Shown in pieces: positions 52,403-62,057 of a DNA stretch of 64,000 nucleotides. The translations under genes were made by a program, and so were the position numbers. Positions within the stretch are counted from its first letter, which is position 1; every line of letters begins with the position of its first letter. The stretch comes from an uncultured Latescibacterota bacterium (GTDB lineage: Bacteria > Latescibacterota > UBA2968): the NCBI GenBank assembly GCA_958295785.1, contig OY282377.1, forward strand, positions 5,024,896 to 5,088,895. The letters are read 5' to 3'. Under the pieces are notes generated by a model, which saw nothing but the letters and a program-made list of their open reading frames with translations, did no database searches and had not been told where the DNA came from.

Positions 52403-53947
52403 ATGTCATATACAGAACGCGAAACGTGGATCACCATGAACGATGGCGTAAAGTTAGACGCCTCGATTTTTACGCCCAAAGGGGAACAACCCCAAGGCGG
52501 CTGGCCTGGCGTGTTGTTGATTCACGGGCACGGTGACGCGGGCAATAAAACGGCGATGTTTGACCGCGCGAGGCACTGTGCAGGTCGCGGCTATTTGACA
52601 GTGAGTTACAGCGTGCGTGGGCAGGGCGATTCCGAAGGACTGGTCTTTCACATGGGCGCCCGCGAGTTGTTCGATTTGCAGGATGTGATTTCATGGGTGT
52701 TGCGCGCATTGCCCATCCATTGGGAAAAGCTCGGCGTGTGTGGCAGTTCTCAAGGCGGTTGGCATGCGTATATGGCCGCGGCGCACCATCCACAGGTGGC
52801 GACTGTTGTTCCCGAGAATATTTTTGTCGATTACGCGGACTTTGCCGTGCATAACGGCTGTTTGTCCAAGTGGTTTTTTACGCGCACCATGCGCCGGCGC
52901 ATTTTGACGGCGGGCCTGCAAGAGGTGACGCGGCAGTGGGCCGTGTCAGGCGATTGGTTTCGCATCCGAGAATGGGTGAAGCCGATGTCGCCCTCGCTAT
53001 TTGTGGATCGGATTCAATGTCCGATTTTCATTCTGCACGGTTGGCACGATGTCGGAATGCCGCCGAATCAAATTTTTGACATGTTCGCACGCATTCAATC
53101 GCCCAAGAAACTGTATGTTGGCGGCGGTGGACACGATGGGCAAGACAGCGCGGCAGCGCGAAAAGTGCGAACAGACCTGATCGACCGCTGGTTGGATCAT
53201 TGGCTAAAGGGAGAGGATACGGGAATAATGGACGAGCCGGCGATGGTGTATGTCCGCCGACCGGGATGGGATGTCATTGCGGTAGATGCTTTCCCGCCTG
53301 CGGATGTAGAAACGCGAATCCTGTACCTGAGTGCTGTAGAACCCGAGCGAGCCGTTCCCGATGACCCCGATGCCGCGGTTGAGGGGGTGCGTCCGCAACC
53401 GGTGCGCGCATTGGTCGAGAGGGCTTCGGATGTACCGCGTATACACTCGAATATTACAAACCGACCGATCAATCTAAATTACGGTTTGGCAGATGCGTTG
53501 AACGACGATATGGCGGGTGTGGCAGACGCGCTGGCGCACGAGGAGATTGGGTTTGCCAGTGCGCCGGTAGATGGGGCGGTAGAAATTGTCGGCGCCCCGG
53601 TTGTGAAACTCTATGTGATGCCGAATCGTCCACAATTTCAAGTGGTGCTGGATTTGTGCGATGTCAACGCCAAAGGCGAGCGTACCTCGATTACGCGCGG
53701 GCAGTTTGGCACGCGCACGGCTACCCCTGGACAACATCTGACCGTTGAGATCGAGATGCGCGCGATAGCGTATGCGGTTGCAGCGGGACATCGCCTGCTT
53801 TTGAACGTATGCAATTGCGATACGACCTATGCGTTTCCGTATTTTGAGCCGTTTGTCGTGCGGGTATTTCACGATAAGCAGCACCCCTCGGCAGTGGCAT
53901 TACCGCTTAGAAATGCGGAACCGCAGATGGACGGGTTTGTGGTCTGA
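52403..53947 (+). CDS. X-Pro dipeptidyl-peptidase (S15)/CocE-type hydrolase
   Basis: 514 residues. Alpha/beta-hydrolase N-domain with GVLLIHGHGDAGNK, GQGDSEG, nucleophile Ser in VCGSSQGGWHAY, Asp in LHGWHDVGMP and His in GGGGHDGQD; then a C-terminal jelly-roll (S15 C) domain. Cleaves esters or X-Pro peptides. No signal peptide. ATG 52403 has GGAG 7 bases upstream; ATG 52373 is less likely. Confidence 0.88.
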   Translation: MSYTERETWITMNDGVKLDASIFTPKGEQPQGGWPGVLLIHGHGDAGNKTAMFDRARHCAGRGYLTVSYSVRGQGDSEGLVFHMGARELFDLQDVISWVLRALPIHWEKLGVCGSSQGGWHAYMAAAHHPQVATVVPENIFVDYADFAVHNGCLSKWFFTRTMRRRILTAGLQEVTRQWAVSGDWFRIREWVKPMSPSLFVDRIQCPIFILHGWHDVGMPPNQIFDMFARIQSPKKLYVGGGGHDGQDSAAARKVRTDLIDRWLDHWLKGEDTGIMDEPAMVYVRRPGWDVIAVDAFPPADVETRILYLSAVEPERAVPDDPDAAVEGVRPQPVRALVERASDVPRIHSNITNRPINLNYGLADALNDDMAGVADALAHEEIGFASAPVDGAVEIVGAPVVKLYVMPNRPQFQVVLDLCDVNAKGERTSITRGQFGTRTATPGQHLTVEIEMRAIAYAVAAGHRLLLNVCNCDTTYAFPYFEPFVVRVFHDKQHPSAVALPLRNAEPQMDGFVV

Positions 53948-54047
53948 GCGAATACAACACTCGGCCTGTATCCCGTTGTTTATATTTTGGGATTTTCTGA
54001 AGGGGAAATACGAAAACGTTGTATATTCCATTTAAGCGAGGTGTGGT

Positions 54048-55778
54048 ATGCGTTATTCTCGGTTGTTGACACAAACACTGCGCGAAGTGCCGGCAGATGC
54101 AGACGCGATCAGCCATCGGTTGGCATTGCGGGCGGGATTGATTCGGCCTTTGGCAGCGGGCATATTCAGTTTTTTGCCGCTGGGCTTGCGCGTGAAGCAA
54201 AAGATCGAACAGATCTTGCGCGAAGAAATGGAACGGGCAGATTGCTTTGAGATTTCCATGCCCGTGGTGCAGCCTGCGGAAATCTGGCGCGAGAGCGGGC
54301 GGTGGGACGATGTGGGGCACGAAATGGTGCGGATGAAAGATCGCGGAGACCGCGACATGTGTTTGGCGATGACGCACGAGGAAGCCGTGACGGATTTGGC
54401 GCGTCACATCGCACACAGTTATCGCCAACTGCCATTGAGCGCCTTTCAAATTCAGACCAAATTCCGAGACGAGCCGCGCAGCCGAGGCGGGTTGATTCGG
54501 GTGCGCGAATTTACGATGAAAGACGGATACAGTTTCCACATCGATCAAGGCAGCTTAGACGCCTATTATCCGCGCATGTACGAAGCGTATCAGCGGATAT
54601 TTGAGCGTGCGGGATTGGGCGAACAGGTCATTGTGGTCGAAAGCGACCCGGGAATGATGGGCGGCACCGAAGCGCACGAATTTATGTATTTAAACGCGGG
54701 CGGCGAAGACACCCTGCTCCTGTGCGATAGATGCGGTTACAACGCCAATCGGCAAGTGGCAACGCATCGGCGGGAAGCGATAAAAGCCGAAAGCGCGAAA
54801 CCGCTCGAAAAAGTGGCGACCCCCAACTGCAAAACAATCGAAGACGTGGCATCGTTTTTGAATGTGCCGCAACACGAGACCGCCAAAGCCGTGTTTTTTG
54901 TTGGGACAATAGGGGGCGAGGAAAAGTTCATTTTTGCGATGGTGCGCGGCGATAGCGAGTTGAACGAGACCAAGTTGACCAATGCCGTGAGGGCGCAGGC
55001 ATTGCGCCCGGCAACGGATGCGGAGATCATCGCGGTCGGCGCCGTGCCGGGATATGCGTCTCCCATGGCCGTGACAGACGCGCTCGTGGTGGTGGATGAA
55101 GCCATCGCACAGGGCGCGAATTTCGTATCGGGCGCGAATGAGGACGGGTGCCACTGCCTGAATGTCAATGCGGGGCGCGATTTTGAGGCGGATGTGATCG
55201 CGGACCTCGTTGCCGTGCAAGAAGGCATGCCCTGTCCAAAATGCGAAACGCCACTCGACAGCACGCGCGGCATTGAGGTGGGCAATCTCTTCAAACTCGG
55301 CACCAAGTACAGCGACAGCATGGGCGCGACCGTGCTGGATGAAAACGGCAAAGCGCGGCCCCTCGTGATGGGCTGTTACGGCATTGGCGTGGGCCGGTTG
55401 CTGGCGTGTATTATCGAAGCCCATCACGACGAGCACGGCATTATTTGGCCGATGTCTGTCGCGCCGTTCGACGTGGAAATAGTGGTGCTCACGGGCCGCA
55501 AGCCCGCGGGCGAACGGGAAGCCGCCGAGAAATTGTATGGGGAACTCACCGCAGCGGGCCTGGATGTGTTGCTCGACGACCGCGATGAACGCGCAGGGGT
55601 AAAATTCAACGATGCGGATTTGATCGGCATTCCCATTCGGTTGACCATAGGCTCGCGCGGCCTGAGCAAAGGACAGGTGGAACTCAAGTTGCGCCATGCT
55701 TATGACCGCGTGGATGTGGTGCTAGATCAGGTGGTAGAACGGGTGAAGGCGGAGAAAGCAAAGCTGATCCACAGATAA
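54048..55778 (+). CDS. proS: Prolyl-tRNA synthetase, bacterial type
   Basis: 576 residues. Class II synthetase with motif 1 AGLIRPLAAGIFSFLPLG, motif 2 FRDEPRSRGGLIRVREF, the editing (INS) domain (about 225-390), motif 3 region GCYGIGVGRLLACIIE and a C-terminal anticodon-binding domain. Full length. GAGGTG precedes ATG 54048. Confidence 0.97.
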   Translation: MRYSRLLTQTLREVPADADAISHRLALRAGLIRPLAAGIFSFLPLGLRVKQKIEQILREEMERADCFEISMPVVQPAEIWRESGRWDDVGHEMVRMKDRGDRDMCLAMTHEEAVTDLARHIAHSYRQLPLSAFQIQTKFRDEPRSRGGLIRVREFTMKDGYSFHIDQGSLDAYYPRMYEAYQRIFERAGLGEQVIVVESDPGMMGGTEAHEFMYLNAGGEDTLLLCDRCGYNANRQVATHRREAIKAESAKPLEKVATPNCKTIEDVASFLNVPQHETAKAVFFVGTIGGEEKFIFAMVRGDSELNETKLTNAVRAQALRPATDAEIIAVGAVPGYASPMAVTDALVVVDEAIAQGANFVSGANEDGCHCLNVNAGRDFEADVIADLVAVQEGMPCPKCETPLDSTRGIEVGNLFKLGTKYSDSMGATVLDENGKARPLVMGCYGIGVGRLLACIIEAHHDEHGIIWPMSVAPFDVEIVVLTGRKPAGEREAAEKLYGELTAAGLDVLLDDRDERAGVKFNDADLIGIPIRLTIGSRGLSKGQVELKLRHAYDRVDVVLDQVVERVKAEKAKLIHR

Positions 55779-55838
55779 ACGCAGTAGGAGAGGGGATCTG
55801 ATCCTCATTATGTTCCAACTCATTGTTTGGAGCATGGG

Positions 55839-55866
55839 TTGACAACCCGTATCGGTTTTGTCAAAT
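55839..55866 (+). promoter_or_regulatory. Possible sigma-70-type promoter for rpn B1
   Basis: TTGACA at 55839-55844 and TCAAAT at 55861-55866 with a 16-base spacer, about 80 bases before the gene. Weak -10. Confidence 0.25.
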
Positions 55867-55944
55867 TTTCCCAAGTCACAGCAGGCCAGCATACCAGCAC
55901 CATCCGTTTCACTTTGCGCGGCCCCAAATCCAAGGTGTCTCCAC

Positions 55945-56922
55945 ATGGCCGAATACGATACGATATCCAAACACTTGATTCAAACCTACCCGGACGATTT
56001 CATCCGCTTCACACTCGGACGCGCTGACATCGAGGTGCTCGAGGTGCTCGAGACCGAGCAACCCACCGTGGAATCCCGGCGCGCCGATAGCCTGATTCGC
56101 GTGCGTATTGAAGGTGAGGATGCGTTGATTCATTGCGAATTTCAAACCGCGGACAGCACGGACACTCCGATGTCGCATCGCATGGCCGGCTATATCGGTC
56201 GCGCCATAGAACGCTATGGCCTGCCGATCTTTTCCTTTGTGATCTACCTGCGTCCCGGTGCTGGACGACGCGATAAGGGATACTACATCCAAGAACTGCC
56301 CGGCCATGAGGTGCTGGTGAAATACAAGGTGATTCGTCTGAGTGAGATCGATGGTCAAGCGATTATCGAGGGCGGTCATCCGGGCTTGCTTCCGTTTGCG
56401 CCATTGATGAAGCCTCCGTCTGGCGTGTCTGCGGATGCGTGGTTGCGTCAATGTCTTCATGCGACGGAAGCCTTGCCCTTGGACGCTTCAACCAAGGTTG
56501 ACATGATGGCGGGTATGGCTATTTTAGGTGGGATATCGTATGAATTGTCCACCGTTAGGCGTATTATTTCTCAGGAGGGTTTTATGGATGCGATTATGCG
56601 TGAATCATCATTTGCCCAATATCTTACCCAACAAGGTATTGACCGCGGGATCGAGCAGGGCATTGAACAGGGCATTGAACAGGGGATGCGTCGCGGCAGG
56701 GAGCAAGGGATTGAGCAGGGGATTGAACAGGGGATTGAACAGGGCATCCAAGAAAGCATCCAAGAAGCGTTGGAGATTCGCTTTGGTTCGGTCTCTGTGT
56801 ATCCCTTGGTTGGTCGCATTCGGGCTATCGCCGATTTGCAACAACTCAAACTGTTGCATCGCGTGGCGGTTCAGGTCGTTGATCTCGATGCTTTTCAGCG
56901 TGCGTTGGACGCAGAGGCGTAA
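55945..56922 (+). CDS. Rpn-family PD-(D/E)XK nuclease B1
   Basis: 325 residues. Nuclease domain with Asp48 (RRADSLIRV) and Glu65-x-Gln67 (IHCEFQTAD). From codon 1 to about 227 the DNA appears identical to rpn B2 (60844-61749), after which the two diverge completely. Its repeat tract has six GIEQ units interrupted by GMRRGREQ (56647-56742). The internal ATG at 56584 (codon 214) has AGGAGGG upstream. It lies between proS and glnS, 45 bases before glnS. Confidence 0.85.
   Translation: MAEYDTISKHLIQTYPDDFIRFTLGRADIEVLEVLETEQPTVESRRADSLIRVRIEGEDALIHCEFQTADSTDTPMSHRMAGYIGRAIERYGLPIFSFVIYLRPGAGRRDKGYYIQELPGHEVLVKYKVIRLSEIDGQAIIEGGHPGLLPFAPLMKPPSGVSADAWLRQCLHATEALPLDASTKVDMMAGMAILGGISYELSTVRRIISQEGFMDAIMRESSFAQYLTQQGIDRGIEQGIEQGIEQGMRRGREQGIEQGIEQGIEQGIQESIQEALEIRFGSVSVYPLVGRIRAIADLQQLKLLHRVAVQVVDLDAFQRALDAEA
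56584..56922 (+). CDS. Predicted intragenic Rpn C-terminal protein, B1
   Basis: 112 residues from the in-frame ATG at codon 214, preceded by TCAGGAGGGTTTT. Contains the interrupted GIEQ tract and a tail unlike that of B2. Confidence 0.55.
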   Translation: MDAIMRESSFAQYLTQQGIDRGIEQGIEQGIEQGMRRGREQGIEQGIEQGIEQGIQESIQEALEIRFGSVSVYPLVGRIRAIADLQQLKLLHRVAVQVVDLDAFQRALDAEA

Positions 56923-56967
56923 CGCGATTTCTTCCACCTTTCCCAACAACCGATAAAGGTCCAAAGA

Positions 56968-58650
56968 ATGGCAAGATCTGAAAATGCAAACGCGCCGACG
57001 GATTTTATTCGAGAAATTGTTCGCGCAGACTTAAAAAGCGGCAAGCACGACAAAATTGTGACGCGGTTTCCGCCCGAGCCTAATGGCTATTTGCACATTG
57101 GTCATGCCAAGGCGTTTTGTTTGAACTTTGGCCTAGCCGAGGAATTTGGCGGGCAGTGCAATCTGCGGTTTGACGACACCAATCCAGACCGGGAAGACAC
57201 CGAATATGTCCACTCTATCTGTGAAGATTTGAAGTGGATGGGGTTTGACTGGGGCGATGGCTTGTACTTTGCCTCCGACTATTTCGATCAACTCTACGAC
57301 TACGCCGTGGAACTCATCCAGCAGGGAAAGGCTTATGTTTGCGATTTGAGCACGCAGGAGATCCGCGCCTATCGCGGCACCGTGACCACGCCTGGCAAAA
57401 CCAGTCCGTATCGCAATCGCACCGTGTCGGAAAATCTCGCGCTGTTTGAGCAGATGAAAAATGGCGCGTTTTCCGATGGCGCGTGTACCTTGCGCGCAAA
57501 GGCCGATATGGCGTCGCCAAATATGAATTTGCGTGACCCCGTGATGTATCGGATCAAACGCACGCCACACCATCGCACGGGCGACAAGTGGTGCATTTAT
57601 CCCCTGTACGATTGGGCGCACGGGCAGTCCGACGCCATTGAGCGGGTCACGCATTCCCTGTGCAGCATCGAGTTTGCCGAACACCGCCCCCTGTACGATT
57701 GGTACATCCAGCAATTGGAGATTTTCCCCTCGCGGCAAATCGAATTTGCACGCCTGAACATCACCTATACACTGACCAGCAAGCGAATGTTGACCCAACT
57801 CGTGGATCGCGGTCTCGTCAACGGATGGGACGACCCGCGCATGCCCACGCTTTCGGGCATGCGCCGGCGCGGGATTCCGCCGCAGGCCATCGAGAATTTT
57901 ATCTGGCGCGTGGGGATGAACCGGCGGGATACCACCGCGGAAATTGATTTGTTCGAGTTTTATATCCGCGAGCATCTCAACGAGGTCGCGCCCCGGGTGA
58001 TGGGCGTGATCGATCCCTTGAAGGTGATCATCGAAAACTATCCCGAAGGCGAGGAAGAGACCTTTGAAGCGATGGTCAATCCCGAAGACCCGGATGCGGG
58101 CACGCGCTCCGTGCCGTTTTCCCGGGAAGTGTACATCGAGCGGGAGGATTTTATGGAAGACCCCCCGCGCAAATTTTATCGCTTGGCCCCCGGGCGCGAG
58201 GTGCGGTTGCGCGCTGCGTGTTATATAACCTGCCGGGATGTGGTGAAGGATGAGGATGGCGAGGTGGTTGAACTGCGTTGTACGTGGGATCCCGAAAGCC
58301 GCGGTGGCACAACGCCCGATAAGCGCAGGGTTCGCTCAACCCTGCACTGGGTATCGGCCAAACACGCCATCAAAGCCGAAGTGCGATTGTTCGACCGGTT
58401 GTTCCTCGCGGAGAACCCCACCAAAACCGAAGATGGGCAGGACTTTACGGTCAATCTCAATCCCGATTCATTAGAGGTGCGGCCCGCGTGTTATGTCGAG
58501 CCGAGCATGAAAGGCGCGGAAGTTGGGCGCGTGGTTCAGTTTGAGCGGCTGGGCTATTTCTGCGTGGATGCGGATTCATCGGACGAAAAGCTCGTGTTGA
58601 ACCGCACGATCACCCTGCGCGACACATGGGCGCGGATGAACAAAAAGTAG
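56968..58650 (+). CDS. glnS: Glutaminyl-tRNA synthetase
   Basis: 560 residues. Class I synthetase with [17 protein letters not shown] (HIGH motif), [31 protein letters not shown] and a KMSKS-type [10 protein letters not shown], then the two beta-barrel anticodon domains. The glutamine form ([14 protein letters not shown]) rather than GluRS form is clear. AAAGG precedes ATG 56968. Having GlnRS means direct charging of tRNA-Gln. Confidence 0.96.
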   Translation: MARSENANAPTDFIREIVRADLKSGKHDKIVTRFPPEPNGYLHIGHAKAFCLNFGLAEEFGGQCNLRFDDTNPDREDTEYVHSICEDLKWMGFDWGDGLYFASDYFDQLYDYAVELIQQGKAYVCDLSTQEIRAYRGTVTTPGKTSPYRNRTVSENLALFEQMKNGAFSDGACTLRAKADMASPNMNLRDPVMYRIKRTPHHRTGDKWCIYPLYDWAHGQSDAIERVTHSLCSIEFAEHRPLYDWYIQQLEIFPSRQIEFARLNITYTLTSKRMLTQLVDRGLVNGWDDPRMPTLSGMRRRGIPPQAIENFIWRVGMNRRDTTAEIDLFEFYIREHLNEVAPRVMGVIDPLKVIIENYPEGEEETFEAMVNPEDPDAGTRSVPFSREVYIEREDFMEDPPRKFYRLAPGREVRLRAACYITCRDVVKDEDGEVVELRCTWDPESRGGTTPDKRRVRSTLHWVSAKHAIKAEVRLFDRLFLAENPTKTEDGQDFTVNLNPDSLEVRPACYVEPSMKGAEVGRVVQFERLGYFCVDADSSDEKLVLNRTITLRDTWARMNKK

Positions 58651-58677
58651 GTTGCCTATGAATGGGGAAAAATATAT

Positions 58678-59769
58678 TAGGACTTACGCAATCCCCATTG
58701 GAATATGAGGTGCTTTGAGTTGTTGTCTCAAGAAGTCAGCCACCCCCCGGTATTTGACTTGATAAATGGTTTGTCCTGTTTGATAGGCCACCTGTTCGAG
58801 TCGAATCCAAACGAACATCGCACACCCAATATGATTTCGTACCATGCGTGCCAACCGACATGGACACTTTTCAAGCCCGGTCACCTGTTTGACTTCGCGG
58901 TGAAATGGCTCAATTTTCCATCGCCTGTGACACACCTGTTGTACCCCTGAAGAATCGTTTTGAGCATGGTCGTTGGTCACGACATACGCCGTGCGTCTAT
59001 CAGAAGACGCCACCCGGAATAATTTCACTTTGTGGTCTTTGGGGACCCCTCTGATTTTAATGGGCTTGCCTTGTTTGCGATCCGCTTGAGTCCAAGTTAA
59101 GCTATCTACGCGCTGGTAGGGGATTGTGCCTGCCGAATCGTCCACGCGCCGGTTCGTCTTGAGGGGACAATAATAGGTTTTTTGCATCTGCTCTATGTGT
59201 CGCATGACCGTTTTGGTCGCATACCAACTGTCCATCAAGACCCCGGTAAAAGGGAGGCACTTCTGATAGACCAACACAGAGAGCATGTCCTTGAGAGGAT
59301 CCCATTTGGTTTTGCCATCGCCTTGCGGGTCATAAATCCGATAGTCAATCAGCCAGAACCGATCCTCTTGCGGATGGACATAGACACATGTGACCACCCC
59401 GATGCCATTGATGACGCCTTGGGCGTTGCCGCTCTCTTGACGACGCACTCACGCGATCTTGCGCGCGTGTCGCTTGTCTAAAACCGTGTCATCAAAGATC
59501 ACATCGCCTTCAGGCGTCAGCGCGATGGGGGCTTTGACGTGTTCCCACACCAAGCGGGGGGGGATACGCTCACCGGCGAGATAGCGGTTGATCCTCTCAT
59601 GACTGAACCCTTCGCTATGGTCGGCGAAATGGGTCAGGGTATCGTTGAGGGGACGGCTAAGCAGATACTGACAGTAATCCAAACGCGTCGGTTGGCGCAT
59701 TGACACCTCCTCAAAGTGATAAATTTTACGGAATTGCACCCTTTTTTAACTCAGCATGCGTAAGTCCTA
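58678..59769 (-). mobile_element. Insertion sequence IS-1092, copy 2
   Basis: 1092 bp with the same 13-bp ends as copy 1. Flanking ATATAT on both sides fits a target duplication, though its length (4 or 6) is ambiguous in this AT-rich site. Confidence 0.9.
58684..59700 (-). pseudogene. DDE transposase of IS copy 2, nonsense-mutated
   Basis: Same protein as copy 3 but with TGA in place of TTA after KRHARKIA (59449-59451), splitting it into 83 and 254 codons. Many more substitutions than copy 1, so this copy is older. Confidence 0.85.
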
Positions 59770-60026
59770 ATATATTTATTTTCCGAGTACACGCCAAAAG
59801 GTCAATAGACACACAGGCGTATTCGGATATTCACGTTAATTTTCATACCTGTAAAAGGGGCTGTCATGCCCAAGGTCATTTCGTTCATCAACTACAAAGG
59901 AGGCGTTGGAAAAACCACAACAGCATATCATGTGTCGAGTTCACTAGCCCAACATTACCGCCAAAGCGTCCTGATGATAGATATTGACCCACAGGCCAAC
60001 TTGACGTTCCTTTGTGGCAGTATTAA

Positions 60027-60138
60027 GAGTCCCTAACAAAAAGCGTTGCCATGGATTTGTGAGAGGCCGACTTTGAGGCATTCCTGCGGGTGTTCACTCC
60101 TCTGTTTCAGACGCTTGATTTCTTTATGTTAGGGCTTC
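60027..60138 (+). mobile_element. 112-bp IS5-derived MITE inside parA
   Basis: GAGTCCCTAACAAAAAGCG to TTATGTTAGGGCTTC with perfect TAA duplications (60024-60026, 60139-60141). Confidence 0.93.
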
Positions 60139-60410
60139 TAAACAATGGGAGCGTCGCAAGACAAATATTGGAACAATCAAGAATTTGTACGATCGCTTTA
60201 CGGGAGGCCAAACGCTTGATGTCAGAAGATTCATTTGGAACGATGCCGTCGTTATAGGACATTACCCAATCTCTGGACTCGATCTGATTCCCTGCGATAT
60301 AGATCTGCTTGGCGAGGATCTCGGTGGTGGGTAAATCGTCGGCACGTTCCCAACAATGGAGGCACTCCGAAGAGACTCGCAACGCTATCTGAGAGAAAGA
60401 TCCTTTCTAA

Positions 60411-60522
60411 GAGTCCCTAACAAAAAGGGTTGACCTGGATTTGTGAGAGGCCGCCTTTGAGGCGTTCCTGCGGGTGTTCACGCCTCTGTTTCAGATGCTT
60501 GATTTCTTTTTTTTAGGGCTTC
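60411..60522 (+). mobile_element. IS5-derived MITE, left end of composite
   Basis: 112 bp; TAA on the left and TTA on the right, so not a simple independent insertion. Confidence 0.85.
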
Positions 60523-60708
60523 TTAGCACTGGCTTACGGCGTTTTGGCACAGGTTCTGCAACGCCACTGTCTGGATCGCGGATTGTCGCGGATTAGGGGA
60601 TTGCGCGGATTACCTCCGCTCTGTCCTCTCTGTCTGCTCCATTGGCTGTCCTGCGCTTCCCAATATTTGTCCCTCTAGGGTTGTCTTTCGCCTTGTATCT
60701 TGCCTTTT

Positions 60709-60737
60709 CGGGCGGGCACGGGGGCACCGCCCCTACG
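60709..60737 (+). repeat. REP-like GC hairpin repeat (family 1)
   Basis: Near-consensus copy 107 bases upstream of rpn B2, carried within the composite element. Confidence 0.85.
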
Positions 60738-60843
60738 TTTTTATTTTCGCATCTTTGTCCAACAAAGTCTTGTCAAAAATGGCGTGATTGTATCATTTTT
60801 TTGTTCCCCATTTTTGTTCCTCAATTTTTTCAAGGTGGCGTTT

Positions 60844-61749
60844 ATGGCCGAATACGATACGATATCCAAACACTTGATTCAAACCTACCCGGACGATTTC
60901 ATCCGCTTCACACTCGGACGCGCTGACATCGAGGTGCTCGAGGTGCTCGAGACCGAGCAACCCACCGTGGAATCCCGGCGCGCCGATAGCCTGATTCGCG
61001 TGCGTATTGAAGGTGAGGATGCGTTGATTCATTGCGAATTTCAAACCGCGGACAGCACGGACACTCCGATGTCGCATCGCATGGCCGGCTATATCGGTCG
61101 CGCCATAGAACGCTATGGCCTGCCGATCTTTTCCTTTGTGATCTACCTGCGTCCCGGTGCTGGACGACGCGATAAGGGATACTACATCCAAGAACTGCCC
61201 GGCCATGAGGTGCTGGTGAAATACAAGGTGATTCGTCTGAGTGAGATCGATGGTCAAGCGATTATCGAGGGCGGTCATCCGGGCTTGCTTCCGTTTGCGC
61301 CATTGATGAAGCCTCCGTCTGGCGTGTCTGCGGATGCGTGGTTGCGTCAATGTCTTCATGCGACGGAAGCCTTGCCCTTGGACGCTTCAACCAAGGTTGA
61401 CATGATGGCGGGTATGGCTATTTTAGGTGGGATATCGTATGAATTGTCCACCGTTAGGCGTATTATTTCTCAGGAGGGTTTTATGGATGCGATTATGCGT
61501 GAATCATCATTTGCCCAATACCTTACCCAACAAGGTATTGACCGCGGCAGGGAGGAAGGGATTAGAGAAAGCACCATTGAAGATATTCTCGATGTGTTGG
61601 AGGTTCGCTTTGATGCGGACGCGCCCGGTCAGTTCGCCGGTCGCATTCGGGCCATTGACGATTTGCAACAACTCAAGCAGTTGCTTCGTGCGGCGGTGCA
61701 AGTGGACAATCTCGATGCTTTTCAGCATGCGTTGGACGCAGAGGCTTAG
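60844..61749 (+). CDS. Rpn-family PD-(D/E)XK nuclease B2, short C-terminal form
   Basis: 301 residues. Codons 1 to about 227 appear identical in DNA to rpn B1, including Asp48, Glu65 and Gln67. The C-terminal part then differs: GIDRGREEGIRESTIED in place of a GIEQ tract, and a tail closer to that of the A genes (QLLRAAVQVDNLDAFQ). Its stop codon TAG uses the first base of the following MITE. The internal ATG at 61483 keeps AGGAGGG. Carried in a composite element inserted into parA. Confidence 0.85.
   Translation: MAEYDTISKHLIQTYPDDFIRFTLGRADIEVLEVLETEQPTVESRRADSLIRVRIEGEDALIHCEFQTADSTDTPMSHRMAGYIGRAIERYGLPIFSFVIYLRPGAGRRDKGYYIQELPGHEVLVKYKVIRLSEIDGQAIIEGGHPGLLPFAPLMKPPSGVSADAWLRQCLHATEALPLDASTKVDMMAGMAILGGISYELSTVRRIISQEGFMDAIMRESSFAQYLTQQGIDRGREEGIRESTIEDILDVLEVRFDADAPGQFAGRIRAIDDLQQLKQLLRAAVQVDNLDAFQHALDAEA
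61483..61749 (+). CDS. Predicted intragenic Rpn C-terminal protein, B2
   Basis: 88 residues from codon 214 of rpn B2; the only family member without a tandem GIEQ tract. Confidence 0.5.
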   Translation: MDAIMRESSFAQYLTQQGIDRGREEGIRESTIEDILDVLEVRFDADAPGQFAGRIRAIDDLQQLKQLLRAAVQVDNLDAFQHALDAEA

Positions 61750-61860
61750 AGTCCCTAACAAAAAGGGTTGCCCTGGATTTGTGAGAGGCCGACTTTGAGG
61801 CGTTCCTGCGAGTGTTCACTCCTCTGTTTCAGATGCTTGATTTCTTTTTCTTAGGGCTTC
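61749..61860 (+). mobile_element. IS5-derived MITE at the rpn B2 stop codon
   Basis: 112 bp directly after rpn B2, flanked by TTA (left) and TAA (right). The G at 61749 completes the TAG stop. Confidence 0.85.
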
Positions 61861-62057
61861 TAAGCGTTCCCATCAAAGTGACCTGTCCGCAGATAACGCA
61901 GATGATCGCAGATAGGTTGTTGTCGCAGAGGCCCCAAGGTGTTGAGTAGCAAGGGGGTTGCAACCATTTTGTTAGGGCCTCTAAAAAGGGTAATAGAAGG
62001 TGTTGAGGATAGGTATGATTGGGTCGTCATAGATTGTCCTCCGAATTTGTACCTGAT

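Larger units (their letters stand above)
60411..61981 (+). mobile_element. MITE-bounded composite element carrying rpn B2
   Basis: 1571 bp flanked by TAA (60408-60410, 61982-61984). Outer ends are inverted: GAGTCCCTAACAAAA at the left and, reversed, GAGGCCCTAACAAAA at the right. Inside are a MITE (60411-60522), repeat DNA, rpn B2, a second MITE (61749-61860) in the same orientation and 120 bases of unknown DNA. Removal rejoins the parA frame (SFL to KRV). Confidence 0.8.

Noticed and set aside
59866-60027. A short, complete ParA N-terminal protein
   Set aside because: The apparent end is created by a MITE; the frame continues after its removal.
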